This document shows, piece after piece, positions 16,025-23,960 of a DNA stretch of 46,600 nucleotides (its first letter is position 1; the number at the start of each line of letters is the position of its first letter). Source of the DNA: Defluviicoccus sp. GTDB taxonomy: Bacteria; Pseudomonadota; Alphaproteobacteria; MPNO01. The position numbers and the translations under genes are program-made. The DNA is taken from the NCBI GenBank assembly GCA_022826125.1, contig JAJDVM010000199.1, positions 1 through 46,600 of the forward strand, in the 5' to 3' direction. The notes beneath the pieces were generated by a model, which saw only the letters and a program-made list of their open reading frames with translations, did not search any database and was not told the DNA's origin.

Positions 16025-18618
16025 TGCTGGCGCGGCTCGCCGACCTGTTCGAGGGCCCGGCGGGACTGGAGCCGTGGTCCCCGCCGGACGTTCCGGCCGC
16101 GCTGCACGGGCTGTTGCCCTGGCGCGCCTTCGACGAGGCCGCCGAGCTCTACGTCAACGCCTCCAGCGTCGGGTTCGCGATCGAGATCCCGCCGTTCGCG
16201 GGGATCGACGCCGAGACCTTGGGCGCGCTCTCGGGCACGCTGGCCGACGCCGCGCCGGAGCATTGCGTCGTGCAGGTCATCCATTGGGCGAGCCCCCGGT
16301 TCGGGGCGGCGCTCGACGCATGGTCGGGGACGCGGCGGGACGCGGGCCCTGTGCAGGATGCGATGGCGGACCGCCGCGAGCGGCTACTGTCGCACGCCGG
16401 GTGGCGCCCGCTGCATCCAGGCGGCCCGCCGTTCACGCTTTCCGACTACCGGGTGTTCGTCTGCGCGTCCCTGGCGGGGCCGCCGGGCCCGGCGCCCGAG
16501 ACCGCGCTCGGCGGCTTTCGCCGCGCGTTGGAGGGCACGCTGGCCTCCGCCGGCGCCACGGCCCATCGTCTCAACCCCGACGATCTGCTGTCCCTGGCCG
16601 CTGAGCTGATCGCTCCCGACCTGGCCGGCGCCGATGACGGCGGGCTCGCCCGCCCGGATCGCCGCTGGTCGCCCCGCGATCCGCTGCACCTGCAGTGCGC
16701 CGCCCCCGGGCGCGCGCTCACCGTCGCTCCGACGGGCCTGGTGTTCCACCATGCCGACGGCGCGGACGTGGCGGTGCGGGTGCTCACCGCGGCGGCGTTC
16801 CCGGAGGTCTGGCCGGGCTGGCGCGGCAATGCGCTGATCGGCGACTTCCACCGCGAGTTCCTGCAGCCGGGCTGTCCGGCGCTGACCTGCCTCACGGTCC
16901 TGACCGGCGACGAGGCCGCGGGCGAGCGCGCGTTCCTGAAGGCCGCGCGGGCCACGCAGCAGGCCGGCACCGGCATCGCAAGATACCTGCCGGGCCTGCC
17001 CGAAAAAGCCCGCGACTGGCAGTTCGTGACCGAGCGGCTCAAGGACGGCGAACGGCTGGTGCGCGCCTGCTACACGGTGGCGGTCTACGCGCCGCTCGAC
17101 GCCATCGACGAGGCCGAGCAGGCGGTGCGCGCCATCTACCACGGCCAGGGCTGGAGAGTCGCCGCCGAGCGCTACGTGCAATTGCCCTCCTGGCTCGCCG
17201 GGCTGCCGATGGTCCCGGCGGGCGGCCTGGCCGATGACCTGGAGCGCATGGGCCGCATGAGGACCCTGCTCACCTCCGCGGCGGTCAACCTCGCCCCGGT
17301 GCACGGCGAGTGGCGCGGCCAACCGGCTTCGCCGGAGTCGCCCCCTGCGCTGTTGCTCATCGGGCGCCGGGGCCAACCCGCCGGCTGGTCGCCGTTCGCC
17401 AACACCGCCGGCAACTACAACGTCGCGGTCACCGGCAAGTCCGGTTCCGGCAAGTCGGTGCTGATGCAGGAACTCGTGGCCGGCATCGTCGGCGCGGGCG
17501 GCGAGGCGGTGGTCATCGACGACGGGCGCTCGTTCCAGCACACGGCCGAGGCGCTCGGCGGGACGTTCATCGCGTTCGGCAAGGACGCCGCGCGCCTCAA
17601 TCCGTTCGCGATGATCGACGCCGCCGCGGCGCAAGCCGACGGCGACTATAGGGAAGAGTGTTTTGCGATGCTCGCGGGCGTGCTCTCGCGCATGTGCCGC
17701 AGAAGGGGCGCGATCGACGACATCGAGGCGGCGCTCATCAACGAGGCCATCGCGGGCGCCTGGGACGAGGCCGGCAACGGCGCCGACCTCGCCACCGTTC
17801 GCCGCCATCTTGCGGAACGCGGAGACCGCCGCGCGAACGACATGGCCACCGCGCTCGGCCCCTGGTGCCCGGGCGGTTCGATGGGGCGGCTGTTCGAGGG
17901 ATCGGCGGTGCCGGACCTGGGGCAGGCGATCACCGTGTTCGAACTGGCCGAGCTGAAGGGCCGGGGCGACCTGCAGGCGGTGGTGCTGATGCTGGTGGTG
18001 TTCCTCGCCACCCAGCGCATGTACCACGGCGAGAGAACGCGCGCGAAGGCCATCGTCATCGACGAGGCCTGGGACCTGCTCTCCGGCGAGGACAGCCGGG
18101 CGTTCCTGGAAGGCGCGGCGCGGCGCGCGAGGAAGTACCGGGGCGCGCTCGTCACCGGCACGCAGTCGGTGAACGACTACTACGCCAACCCCGCCGCGCG
18201 CGCCGCCTGGGAGAACTCCGACTGGGTGATCTTCCTGGCGCAGAAGGACGAGTCGGTGGAGCTGCTCAAGTCCGAAAAGCGCATCCACTGCGATCCGGGC
18301 ATGGAGCAGGCGCTCAAAAGCCTGACCACCGCCGACGGGCGGTTCGCCGAACTGGTGCTGCATGGCCCGGACGGCTGGCGCGTGGCGAGATTGGTGCTCG
18401 ATCCGTGGTCGGTGGCGCTCTACTCCTCGCGCGGCCCGGCGTTCGCCGAGGTCGAGCGGCTCAAGGCCGGGGGACTGTCCACCGTCGAGGCCATCGACCG
18501 CGTCGTCGGCGCGGAACGGCCGACGGTGGCGCGGGCCGATACCGGGTCCGGAGAAGGCGTCCGCTCCCAGCCCGAATCCGCAAAGCACCGAACGAACGAT
18601 GAAGGAGAACGCGTATGA
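16024..18618 (+). CDS. traC: Type IV secretion ATPase TraC (VirB4 family)
   Basis: An 864-residue cytosolic ATPase that powers pilus assembly. Start ATG 16024 overlaps the traV stop. The N-terminal half contains the TraC segment LPWRAFDEAAELYVN and the mid-region GWRGNALIGDFHREFLQPG. The C-terminal ATPase domain shows Walker A GKSGSGKS near residue 470 and Walker B AIVIDEAWDLL near residue 676, followed by RRARKYRGALVTGTQSVNDY, typical for VirB4/TraC. Length is close to F TraC (875). The next gene's ATG overlaps this stop by 4 bases, after an AAGGAG motif. Confidence 0.96.
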   Translation: MLARLADLFEGPAGLEPWSPPDVPAALHGLLPWRAFDEAAELYVNASSVGFAIEIPPFAGIDAETLGALSGTLADAAPEHCVVQVIHWASPRFGAALDAWSGTRRDAGPVQDAMADRRERLLSHAGWRPLHPGGPPFTLSDYRVFVCASLAGPPGPAPETALGGFRRALEGTLASAGATAHRLNPDDLLSLAAELIAPDLAGADDGGLARPDRRWSPRDPLHLQCAAPGRALTVAPTGLVFHHADGADVAVRVLTAAAFPEVWPGWRGNALIGDFHREFLQPGCPALTCLTVLTGDEAAGERAFLKAARATQQAGTGIARYLPGLPEKARDWQFVTERLKDGERLVRACYTVAVYAPLDAIDEAEQAVRAIYHGQGWRVAAERYVQLPSWLAGLPMVPAGGLADDLERMGRMRTLLTSAAVNLAPVHGEWRGQPASPESPPALLLIGRRGQPAGWSPFANTAGNYNVAVTGKSGSGKSVLMQELVAGIVGAGGEAVVIDDGRSFQHTAEALGGTFIAFGKDAARLNPFAMIDAAAAQADGDYREECFAMLAGVLSRMCRRRGAIDDIEAALINEAIAGAWDEAGNGADLATVRRHLAERGDRRANDMATALGPWCPGGSMGRLFEGSAVPDLGQAITVFELAELKGRGDLQAVVLMLVVFLATQRMYHGERTRAKAIVIDEAWDLLSGEDSRAFLEGAARRARKYRGALVTGTQSVNDYYANPAARAAWENSDWVIFLAQKDESVELLKSEKRIHCDPGMEQALKSLTTADGRFAELVLHGPDGWRVARLVLDPWSVALYSSRGPAFAEVERLKAGGLSTVEAIDRVVGAERPTVARADTGSGEGVRSQPESAKHRTNDEGERV

Positions 18619-19361
18619 GCGCACCGAGGACAAGACGCGCCTGCGGCGAGGCCGGTTCCGCGCAGGCCCGCTCCGCGCAGCGGTGGCCGGGGGACCCGGC
18701 CGGGCTGACGGCCGCGGGCATCGACTTCGAGGCGCTGGCGCATGTGCTGGCGAACACCTGCCGCTGGGGCGGGCGCACCCGCCGGTTCTACTCCGTCGCG
18801 CAGCGCGCGGCGGTGGCGAGCGAGGCCGTCGAGGCGCTCGACGGGCTGGAAGGCGACGAGCGCCGCACGCTGGCGCTGCGGGCGCTGCTCGCCGACGCGC
18901 GGATCGCCTGGCTCGGCGATGCCGAAGCCGGAGGCTCCACCTCGGCCCGGGCGGCCGAGCGTCACCGGCGCGACGGGGCGGCCATCGACCGGGCGGTGCT
19001 CGAAGCCGCCGGACTCGAAGGCGCGCCGACGGCCGAACAGGAGGATCTCCTGCGCTTCGTCGCGCGCATGACCGACGCGGCCGAGCGCCGCGATCTCCCG
19101 GATGCTGGATTTACCCCGAGCGCGGGCGTCGCGTTCCCGCCGCTGAAGCGCCGCATCCGCCCGGTCGAGCCGGGCAGGGCCGCGCGCCTGTGGCTGAAGC
19201 GCTTCGGGGAACTGACCCGCCCGCCCGCCAACGGCGGCGCGGACGCGAACCCAACCGATCGAGAGGAGAACGGCGATGTCGCGCACCCGGCGAAAACCGG
19301 CGCGGAGCCACCGCAACATGAAACGCACCCGGAAAACGAAGACCGGCCGCTCGCGGCGTGA
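18615..19361 (+). CDS. HD-fold (YfbR-like) protein with lost metal ligands
   Basis: A 248-residue protein. Residues 30-110 align with phage- and plasmid-type HD phosphohydrolases (usual form IEDIAHALSHICRFGGHTR, FYSVAQHSVLVS, LLHDAAEAYLGD): here DFEALAHVLANTCRWGGRTR, FYSVAQRAAVAS, LLADARIAWLGD. The first metal histidine (AQH) is Arg and the HD histidine is Ala; only the Asp remains. It is therefore probably not a nucleotide phosphohydrolase but a repurposed scaffold or regulator. It is coupled to traC (ATGA overlap, AAGGAG upstream). The C-terminal 40 residues are charged and disordered. The fold assignment is fairly sure; the role in transfer is unknown. Confidence 0.7.
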   Translation: MSAPRTRRACGEAGSAQARSAQRWPGDPAGLTAAGIDFEALAHVLANTCRWGGRTRRFYSVAQRAAVASEAVEALDGLEGDERRTLALRALLADARIAWLGDAEAGGSTSARAAERHRRDGAAIDRAVLEAAGLEGAPTAEQEDLLRFVARMTDAAERRDLPDAGFTPSAGVAFPPLKRRIRPVEPGRAARLWLKRFGELTRPPANGGADANPTDREENGDVAHPAKTGAEPPQHETHPENEDRPLAA

Positions 19362-19632
19362 CTGGCGGCATGACCGCCGGCGCGCCCCGAAGCGGACGGT
19401 GGTCCGCGACGCCGAGGAGGTGGTCCGCGCGGCCATCCTCGCCGGGCTGCTGTCCGCCGGGCGAGCCGATCCCCGCTGGGCCGGGCACTACTTCTACCTG
19501 TTCCACGACGAGGACGGCACGGTTTGGTTCAAGCATCGGGACACGCGCGCGTACCTGTCGATGTCCAGCCGCCGCGAGGCGGCGGCGAAGCGCCAGATGA
19601 GCGGCCACGCCGCCGGGGAGTTCGGGACGTGA
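19276..19632 (+). CDS. Small basic protein of unknown function in tra operon
   Basis: A 118-residue protein. The first 40 residues are almost entirely Arg/Lys/Thr/Ser, suited to nucleic acid or membrane-surface contact; the rest folds plausibly (VVRAAILAGLLSAG, HYFYLFHDEDGTVWFKHRDT, LSMSSRREAAAKRQ). GAGGAGAACG before the ATG is a good ribosome binding site. The 5' end overlaps the HD-fold gene by 86 bases in another frame, and its stop overlaps the trbI GTG. I do not recognise the family. Its place between traC and trbI suggests an accessory transfer role. Confidence 0.6.
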   Translation: MSRTRRKPARSHRNMKRTRKTKTGRSRRDWRHDRRRAPKRTVVRDAEEVVRAAILAGLLSAGRADPRWAGHYFYLFHDEDGTVWFKHRDTRAYLSMSSRREAAAKRQMSGHAAGEFGT

Positions 19633-20057
19633 GCGAGTTGCGCCTGCTCGGTTGCGCCGTGCTGCTGAACCTCGGCGTGGCAGCCGCGGTGGGCGCGGGG
19701 ATCGCCCGGCACATGGTCGAGGCGGCCCCGCGGATCGCCACGGTGGGATTGACGGAGCTCGTGGCCGAGCACGCCGCGATCGCGGCCAACGCCGGCGGAA
19801 GCGCCGAGGCGACGGCGGCGGCGACGCGCGCCTGGGCACAAGCGCTGGAGGACGCGCTCGCAACGGTCGCGGATCGCCACGGCGCGGTGCTGCTGCCGAT
19901 CCGCGGCGTGGCCGCCGGAGCGCCCGACCTGACGGCCGAGGTCCGGGCGGAGATCGCGCGCGCCCTGGCGGGCAACAGCATCTTGGCGACCGGCAGCACC
20001 GGGACGCACGACCATCCGGCGGGTGTCCGAGGGGCGGATGCGGAGCCCCGGCCATGA
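19629..20057 (+). CDS. trbI: Type-F conjugation protein TrbI
   Basis: A 142-residue bitopic protein with an N-terminal hydrophobic segment (LLGCAVLLNLGVAAAVGAGIA) and a helical domain ending in HGAVLLPIRGVAAGAPDLTAEV, the signature of F-type TrbI. In F it sits in the same place between traC and traW and affects pilus outgrowth and retraction. The GTG start overlaps the preceding stop (GTGA). It should not be confused with RP4 TrbI, which is a VirB10 protein. Confidence 0.8.
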   Translation: MSELRLLGCAVLLNLGVAAAVGAGIARHMVEAAPRIATVGLTELVAEHAAIAANAGGSAEATAAATRAWAQALEDALATVADRHGAVLLPIRGVAAGAPDLTAEVRAEIARALAGNSILATGSTGTHDHPAGVRGADAEPRP

Positions 20058-20650
20058 CGGCGCGGAGAACCCCGGGGCGCGCGCGGCCGGAGCGCGAACG
20101 CGGCCACGCCGCGCTGGTGTTGCTGCTCGGTTTGCTGGCGCTGTGGCTGATGCTGCTCTCGCTGGTGCATTTCAACGCGAGCTGGTCCGACGACGCCTGG
20201 GGCTACCTGCGGCTGCCCCTGTTCGGTGAGCCCGCGCTGGGCGCGGAGGTGATGTTCGAGCCGCCGGACGGCCTGAACGCCCCGGCGCCGTATCTCAAGG
20301 CGGTCCGGGGACTGCCGGGCGCGGACATCGCCGTGGACGCCGACGGCACGGTGCGGATCGACGGCGTTGCCGCCGGCCGGGCCAAGCCGCGCGCGCTCGA
20401 CGGCCGGCGGCTTGCGCCGATCGCGCCGGGCACAATCCCTGCGGGCCGCTACTACCTGCACGCGGATCATCCCGACAGCCACGACAGCCGCTACGCGGAG
20501 ATCGGGCTGGTTCCGCGCTCGCGCATCCTCGGGCGCGCCGTGCCCCTGCCGGACATCCCCTGGCTGGGCCTCGACGGGCCGCTGGTGGGCCCGCAGGACA
20601 TCCGCGAGGAAGCGGCCGCGGACGGTGCGGATAGGGAGAGGCAACCATGA
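20054..20650 (+). CDS. S26 signal-peptidase-like protease (RP4 TraF-like)
   Basis: A 198-residue protein with one N-terminal membrane helix (AALVLLLGLLALWLMLLSLVHF) and an S26 core. The serine of NASWSDDAWGYLRL occupies the place of the catalytic serine in the usual NxTxSxPxGxY motif; the lysine lies in YLKAVRGLPG; the box GRYYLHADHPDSHDSRYAEIG matches GDHPxSxDSRY. The proline and glycine spacing around the serine is atypical. In RP4 TraF this enzyme cleaves and cyclises the pilin. Here it may process TraA. ATG overlaps the trbI stop. Confidence 0.75.
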   Translation: MTARRTPGRARPERERGHAALVLLLGLLALWLMLLSLVHFNASWSDDAWGYLRLPLFGEPALGAEVMFEPPDGLNAPAPYLKAVRGLPGADIAVDADGTVRIDGVAAGRAKPRALDGRRLAPIAPGTIPAGRYYLHADHPDSHDSRYAEIGLVPRSRILGRAVPLPDIPWLGLDGPLVGPQDIREEAAADGADRERQP

Positions 20651-21420
20651 GGCGGCCCAACCACCGATTTGCGGCGTCGGCCGCGGTCGTTCTGCTTATG
20701 GCCGCCGCGACCGCTTCGGCCCGCGATCTCGGCGTTCGCGGCGCGACCTGGCCGGTGGCCGAGCCCGACCTGCTGGCCGGGATCGAGGCGCGGCTGAGCG
20801 GCATGGAGCGCTCCGGCGAACTGGCGCGTCTCGGGGACGAGGCGCGGGCGCGCGCCCGGCGCTCGCTCGAGGAGCCGGAGCCGGTGCCCGGCATCGTGCC
20901 GGCGACGGAGCACGGCGCCCGCCTGTTCGATCCCGCCATCGTGGTGACCGAAGACAACGCGGGTCCGGACGGAGAGGTTGTCGTAGCGGCGGGCACGCGG
21001 ACCGACCCGTTCGAGCACGTAAGCCTCACCGCCGACGTGCTGTTCGTCGACGGGCGGCGCGAGGCCGAAATCGCCTGGGCGCTGGCCCGCGAACGCCCCG
21101 CGAAGATCGTGCTGCTCGCCGGCCGTCCGCTCGACCTCATGCGCGAACACGGGCGGCCGTTTTACTTCGACCTCGGCGGACAGCTCGCCGAGCGGTTCGC
21201 GATCCGCGCCACGCCCACGGTGCTGGCCCCTGGCGGGGCGGCACTCCCTGGCGGGGGGCAATCCCCTGGCGGGGGGCAATCCTCTGGCGGGGAGCATGGC
21301 CGTGACGGGAACCGCCTGTTTCTGATCGAGGTTCCGGTGCGGGACCGGCCATCGGCCGGCTGCGGCCCGCAACCCGAATCCACCCCCCGAACCAACCCAC
21401 GGAGGCAACCGCCATGCTGA
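20647..21420 (+). CDS. traW: Type-F conjugation protein TraW
   Basis: A 257-residue periplasmic protein with signal peptide (AASAAVVLLMAAATASA) and the TraW opening RDLGVRGATWPVAEPDLL. Later landmarks are LFDPAIVV, ADVLFVDGRREAEIAWAL, KIVLLAGRPLDLM and FYFDLGGQLAERFAIRATPTV. TraW works with TrbC in F pilus assembly. Between that last motif and the conserved NRLFLIEVPV strand lies an inserted Gly/Pro/Gln/Ser segment of about 20 residues encoded by tandem repeats (separate entry). ATG overlaps the S26 gene stop, and the end overlaps ssb by 7 bases. Confidence 0.9.
   Translation: MRRPNHRFAASAAVVLLMAAATASARDLGVRGATWPVAEPDLLAGIEARLSGMERSGELARLGDEARARARRSLEEPEPVPGIVPATEHGARLFDPAIVVTEDNAGPDGEVVVAAGTRTDPFEHVSLTADVLFVDGRREAEIAWALARERPAKIVLLAGRPLDLMREHGRPFYFDLGGQLAERFAIRATPTVLAPGGAALPGGGQSPGGGQSSGGEHGRDGNRLFLIEVPVRDRPSAGCGPQPESTPRTNPRRQPPC
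21231..21297 (+). repeat. Tandem GC-rich short repeat inside traW
   Basis: Four imperfect head-to-tail units of about 16-17 bases built around CCCTGGCGGGGGGCAAT (starting near 21237, 21252, 21269 and 21286). They are translated as repeating PGGGQS-like tripeptide blocks. Related words occur elsewhere in the operon. Confidence 0.7.
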
Positions 21421-21839
21421 ACATGAACCGGGTCACGCTGCTCGGCCACGCCGGCCGCGACCCCGAGATCCGCACGCTGAACAACGGCAACAAGGCCGCG
21501 TCGTTCGCGCTCGCGACCACCGAGCGCTGGAAAGACCGCGACGGCCAACCGGCCGAAAACACGGAATGGCACCGCGTCGTGGCCTATGGGGCCGCGGCCG
21601 ATGTCGCCGAGAAGTTCTTGCGCAAGGGCGTTGCCGCGCTGGTCGAGGGCCGGCTCGCGACGCGGGAGTACCGCGACCGCGACGGCCACGAGCGAACCGT
21701 CACCGAGATCGTCGTCGCCGGCCCCCGCGGCGTCCTCAACGTGCTCGGTCCTGGCGGACGGCAATCTGCGGACGGCGCTCCCGCCGACGCGGAAACATCG
21801 GCCGCGAAGCGGTCGCCCGACCCGGCGGACGGGTCGTGA
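21414..21839 (+). CDS. ssb: Single-stranded DNA-binding protein
   Basis: A 141-residue protein with the complete OB fold: NRVTLLGHAGRDPEIRTLNN, ASFALATTERWKDRDG, TEWHRVVAYGAAADVAEKFL, KGVAALVEGRLATREY. The C-terminal tail is short, and the last residues (SPDPADGS) lack the DDDIPF-type tip by which chromosomal SSB recruits partner proteins. GGAGG before the ATG is a good ribosome binding site; MNRV at 21423 is an alternative start. Plasmid SSBs usually sit in the leading region; lying between traW and traU inside the secretion operon is unusual. It may coat the transferred strand or act on it during transfer. Confidence 0.95.
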   Translation: MLNMNRVTLLGHAGRDPEIRTLNNGNKAASFALATTERWKDRDGQPAENTEWHRVVAYGAAADVAEKFLRKGVAALVEGRLATREYRDRDGHERTVTEIVVAGPRGVLNVLGPGGRQSADGAPADAETSAAKRSPDPADGS

Positions 21840-22840
21840 GGCGCCCGTCGCGGATCGTCGCCGCGTGCCTCGCCGTGGGGATCGGCGTGTGGGCCGCGGG
21901 CGCACCGGCGCAGACCTGCACGGGACGGTTCGTCAACCCGATCGCCGACGTGTGCTGGGAGTGCCTGTTCCCGATCTCGATCGGGCCGGTAAACATCGGC
22001 GGCGCCTCGGGCGCACCGGACACGCCCAACCCGTCCTCGCCGATCTGCGTCTGCGGCTCGCCCATTCCACGCATCGGGCTCTCGCTCGGGGTGTGGGAGC
22101 CGGCGCGGCTGGTGGACGTCACCCGCACGCCCTGGTGTTTTCCGAACCTCGGCGGACTCGACCTCGACCCGGGGCTGCCCGCGGCGCGCGGGCGCACCGG
22201 CTCGTCGGGCGGCGACGGCGCGGCGGGTTCCGTATGGCACGCGCACTACTACGTCTATCCGCTGCTGTCGTGGATCGGCGCGCTGCTGGATCTCGGGTGC
22301 CTGGAGGGCGGGAGCCTCGACATCGCCTGGACCTCGGAACTCGATCCGGCCTGGCTCGACGACGAGCTGTCGTTCCTGCTGAACCCGGAGGCGGCGCTGT
22401 TCGCGAACCTGCCCGCGCAAGCGGCTTGCGCGGCGGACTGCGCCGCGGCCTCGGCGGGACTGCCGCTCGATCCGATGTTCTGGTGCGCCGGCTGCCAGGG
22501 CGGCATGTACCCGCTGACCGGCAACGTGGCCGCGCACGTCGGCGGGGTGCAGGCGTCCCTGCTCGCCGCCCAGCGGCTGGTCTACCGGCTGCACCGGGCG
22601 GGACTGGCCCGGGGCACGTCGGGGACGGCTGCGCTGTGCGGGACCTACCCGATGCCGATCATGAAGAAAAGCCAGTACCGCTGGCAGATGACCCAGCCGG
22701 TGCCGGCAACGTCCCCGGCCGCCGGCTGCAACCCCATGGGCCGGACCTCGGTGCTGTGGGAATCGTTGCGCGAACTGCCCGTCTCGGGCGAGAGCTTCGG
22801 CTACCTGCTGTGGAGGAAACGGAATTGCTGTCTATTGTGA
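21836..22840 (+). CDS. traU: Type-F conjugation protein TraU
   Basis: A 334-residue secreted protein, GTG start overlapping the ssb stop. After a signal peptide (AACLAVGIGVWAAGAPAQ) it has CTGRFVNPIADVCWECLFPISIG, near the start of TraU, then ICVCGSPIPRIGLSLGVWEP, HYYVYPLLSWIGALLD, MFWCAGCQGGMYPLTG and CGTYPMPIMKKSQYRWQM. About 15 cysteines in the mature chain point to several disulfides, consistent with TraF (thioredoxin-like) in the same operon. TraU acts in DNA transfer and mating-pair formation in F. Confidence 0.95.
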   Translation: MRRPSRIVAACLAVGIGVWAAGAPAQTCTGRFVNPIADVCWECLFPISIGPVNIGGASGAPDTPNPSSPICVCGSPIPRIGLSLGVWEPARLVDVTRTPWCFPNLGGLDLDPGLPAARGRTGSSGGDGAAGSVWHAHYYVYPLLSWIGALLDLGCLEGGSLDIAWTSELDPAWLDDELSFLLNPEAALFANLPAQAACAADCAAASAGLPLDPMFWCAGCQGGMYPLTGNVAAHVGGVQASLLAAQRLVYRLHRAGLARGTSGTAALCGTYPMPIMKKSQYRWQMTQPVPATSPAAGCNPMGRTSVLWESLRELPVSGESFGYLLWRKRNCCLL

Positions 22841-23718
22841 AACAAAGCCTCGGACAGCGCGCCGGAGCTCTCCCCCGAGCCGGGCGGTGTTGCGCACGGC
22901 AGTGCTGCGCACGGCGGATTTGTGCGCGGCGGAACATCGGCCGGGGAACCGCCGCGACGTTGGCGCTGGCCCTGTGCGCGGGAACGGCGCTGGCCCAGGA
23001 CTCGCCGGCGGCGGAGGACCGGGCGGAAGCCGTTGTCGAGGAGGCCGCCGCCCCCGACGAGTTTGCGGACATCCGCGTTTTGATCGACGAGGCCCAGGCT
23101 GGAGCAGCCGAATCCATCGACTCCGGCGACCTGAAGGACTGGACCCGCTCGGCGGTCGCCGACGCGCTCAAGCGCGCCGGGTCGGCGGCCTCGGAGACCG
23201 CCGATGCCGCGGCAGGGGCCGGCAGCGGCGAAGCCGCCATCCCGCTTCCGGCCGAGCGCCATGCGGCGGGGATCGCGGCCGGTCCGCCGGACCGCCCCAA
23301 CACCGCCGAGGTGCTCGTGTTCATGAGCTTGGCGATACCGGAGCCGAGTTGGGCGCAGTGGGCCGCGCAGGCCGCCCGCGCAGGCGCGCCGCTGGTGCTG
23401 CGGGGCGTGCTGCCCGGGGGGCTGCGGGCCACGGCGCTCGAGGTCGGCCGACGACTCGGCGGCCACGATACTGGCGTCGCCGTCGATCCCCGGCTGTTTC
23501 GGCTGTTCGGCGTCGAGCGCGTGCCGGCCGTCGTCGCGGTGCCGGGGGGCGTCCCCGCCTGTACAAGCCGCGGCTGCGCGAACGACGCCCCGCCGCCGTT
23601 CGACGCGATCGCCGGGAACATCGGCCTCGCGGCCGCGCTCGAAGCCATCGCCGCAGAGGGCGACACGGCCCGGGAGACCGCGGTCGCTCACCTCGAACGC
23701 CTCGGGAGGCGGCCGTGA
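22837..23718 (+). CDS. trbC: Type-F conjugation pilin assembly protein TrbC
   Basis: A 293-residue periplasmic protein. The TrbC domain has VLVFMSLAIPEPSWAQWAAQAARAGAPLVLRGVL, then GVAVDPRLFRLFGVERVPAVVAV, a thioredoxin-fold-like pattern. GTG 22837 overlaps the traU stop (GTGA). An in-frame TTG at 22825 has better-spaced GGAGG and may be the real start. The N-terminal region before the signal core (AATLALALCAGTALAQ) is long and Cys/Arg-rich, encoded by a short tandem repeat. Together with TraW it is needed for pilus assembly. Confidence 0.9.
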   Translation: MKQSLGQRAGALPRAGRCCARQCCARRICARRNIGRGTAATLALALCAGTALAQDSPAAEDRAEAVVEEAAAPDEFADIRVLIDEAQAGAAESIDSGDLKDWTRSAVADALKRAGSAASETADAAAGAGSGEAAIPLPAERHAAGIAAGPPDRPNTAEVLVFMSLAIPEPSWAQWAAQAARAGAPLVLRGVLPGGLRATALEVGRRLGGHDTGVAVDPRLFRLFGVERVPAVVAVPGGVPACTSRGCANDAPPPFDAIAGNIGLAAALEAIAAEGDTARETAVAHLERLGRRP

Positions 23719-23960
23719 GGGCGGCGCCGCACGCCCGGGACGGCCGGACCGGCGCTGGCATGGAGCGCGTGGCGGGCTTCGTCCGGTTGCTCGCCTGGGC
23801 CGCGATGGTCGGCGGGTACGGCCTCATGCTCTGGGCGCTCTCGGGTTCCGCCTACGCTGGCGATCCGGCGGCCGCGTCGGTTCCGACGGCCACTCTCGTC
23901 CAAACCTCCCTGCACGGGACTGCCGCCCGGCATCCCGAACACGGGGAGGCGCGGCCATGA
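23715..23960 (+). CDS. Small membrane protein resembling the TraN leader
   Basis: An 81-residue protein (GTG start with GGGAGG upstream, overlapping the trbC stop; an ATG at 23760 is an alternative). It has one hydrophobic segment, VRLLAWAAMVGGYGLMLWALSGSAYAGDPA, ending in a signal-peptidase-like site. The adjacent TraN begins with the very similar VRLLAWTAMFAACCLMLWLLASQAAHADDPK. The gene therefore looks like a partial duplication of the traN 5' end that acquired its own frame. The remaining 30 residues are polar. Function unknown. Its stop overlaps the traN ATG. Confidence 0.6.
   Translation: MRAAPHARDGRTGAGMERVAGFVRLLAWAAMVGGYGLMLWALSGSAYAGDPAAASVPTATLVQTSLHGTAARHPEHGEARP

Noticed and set aside
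16384..18633. A 749-codon antisense frame over traC
   Set aside because: Shadow of the conserved ATPase gene; no domain and a His/Arg/Gly-rich translation.
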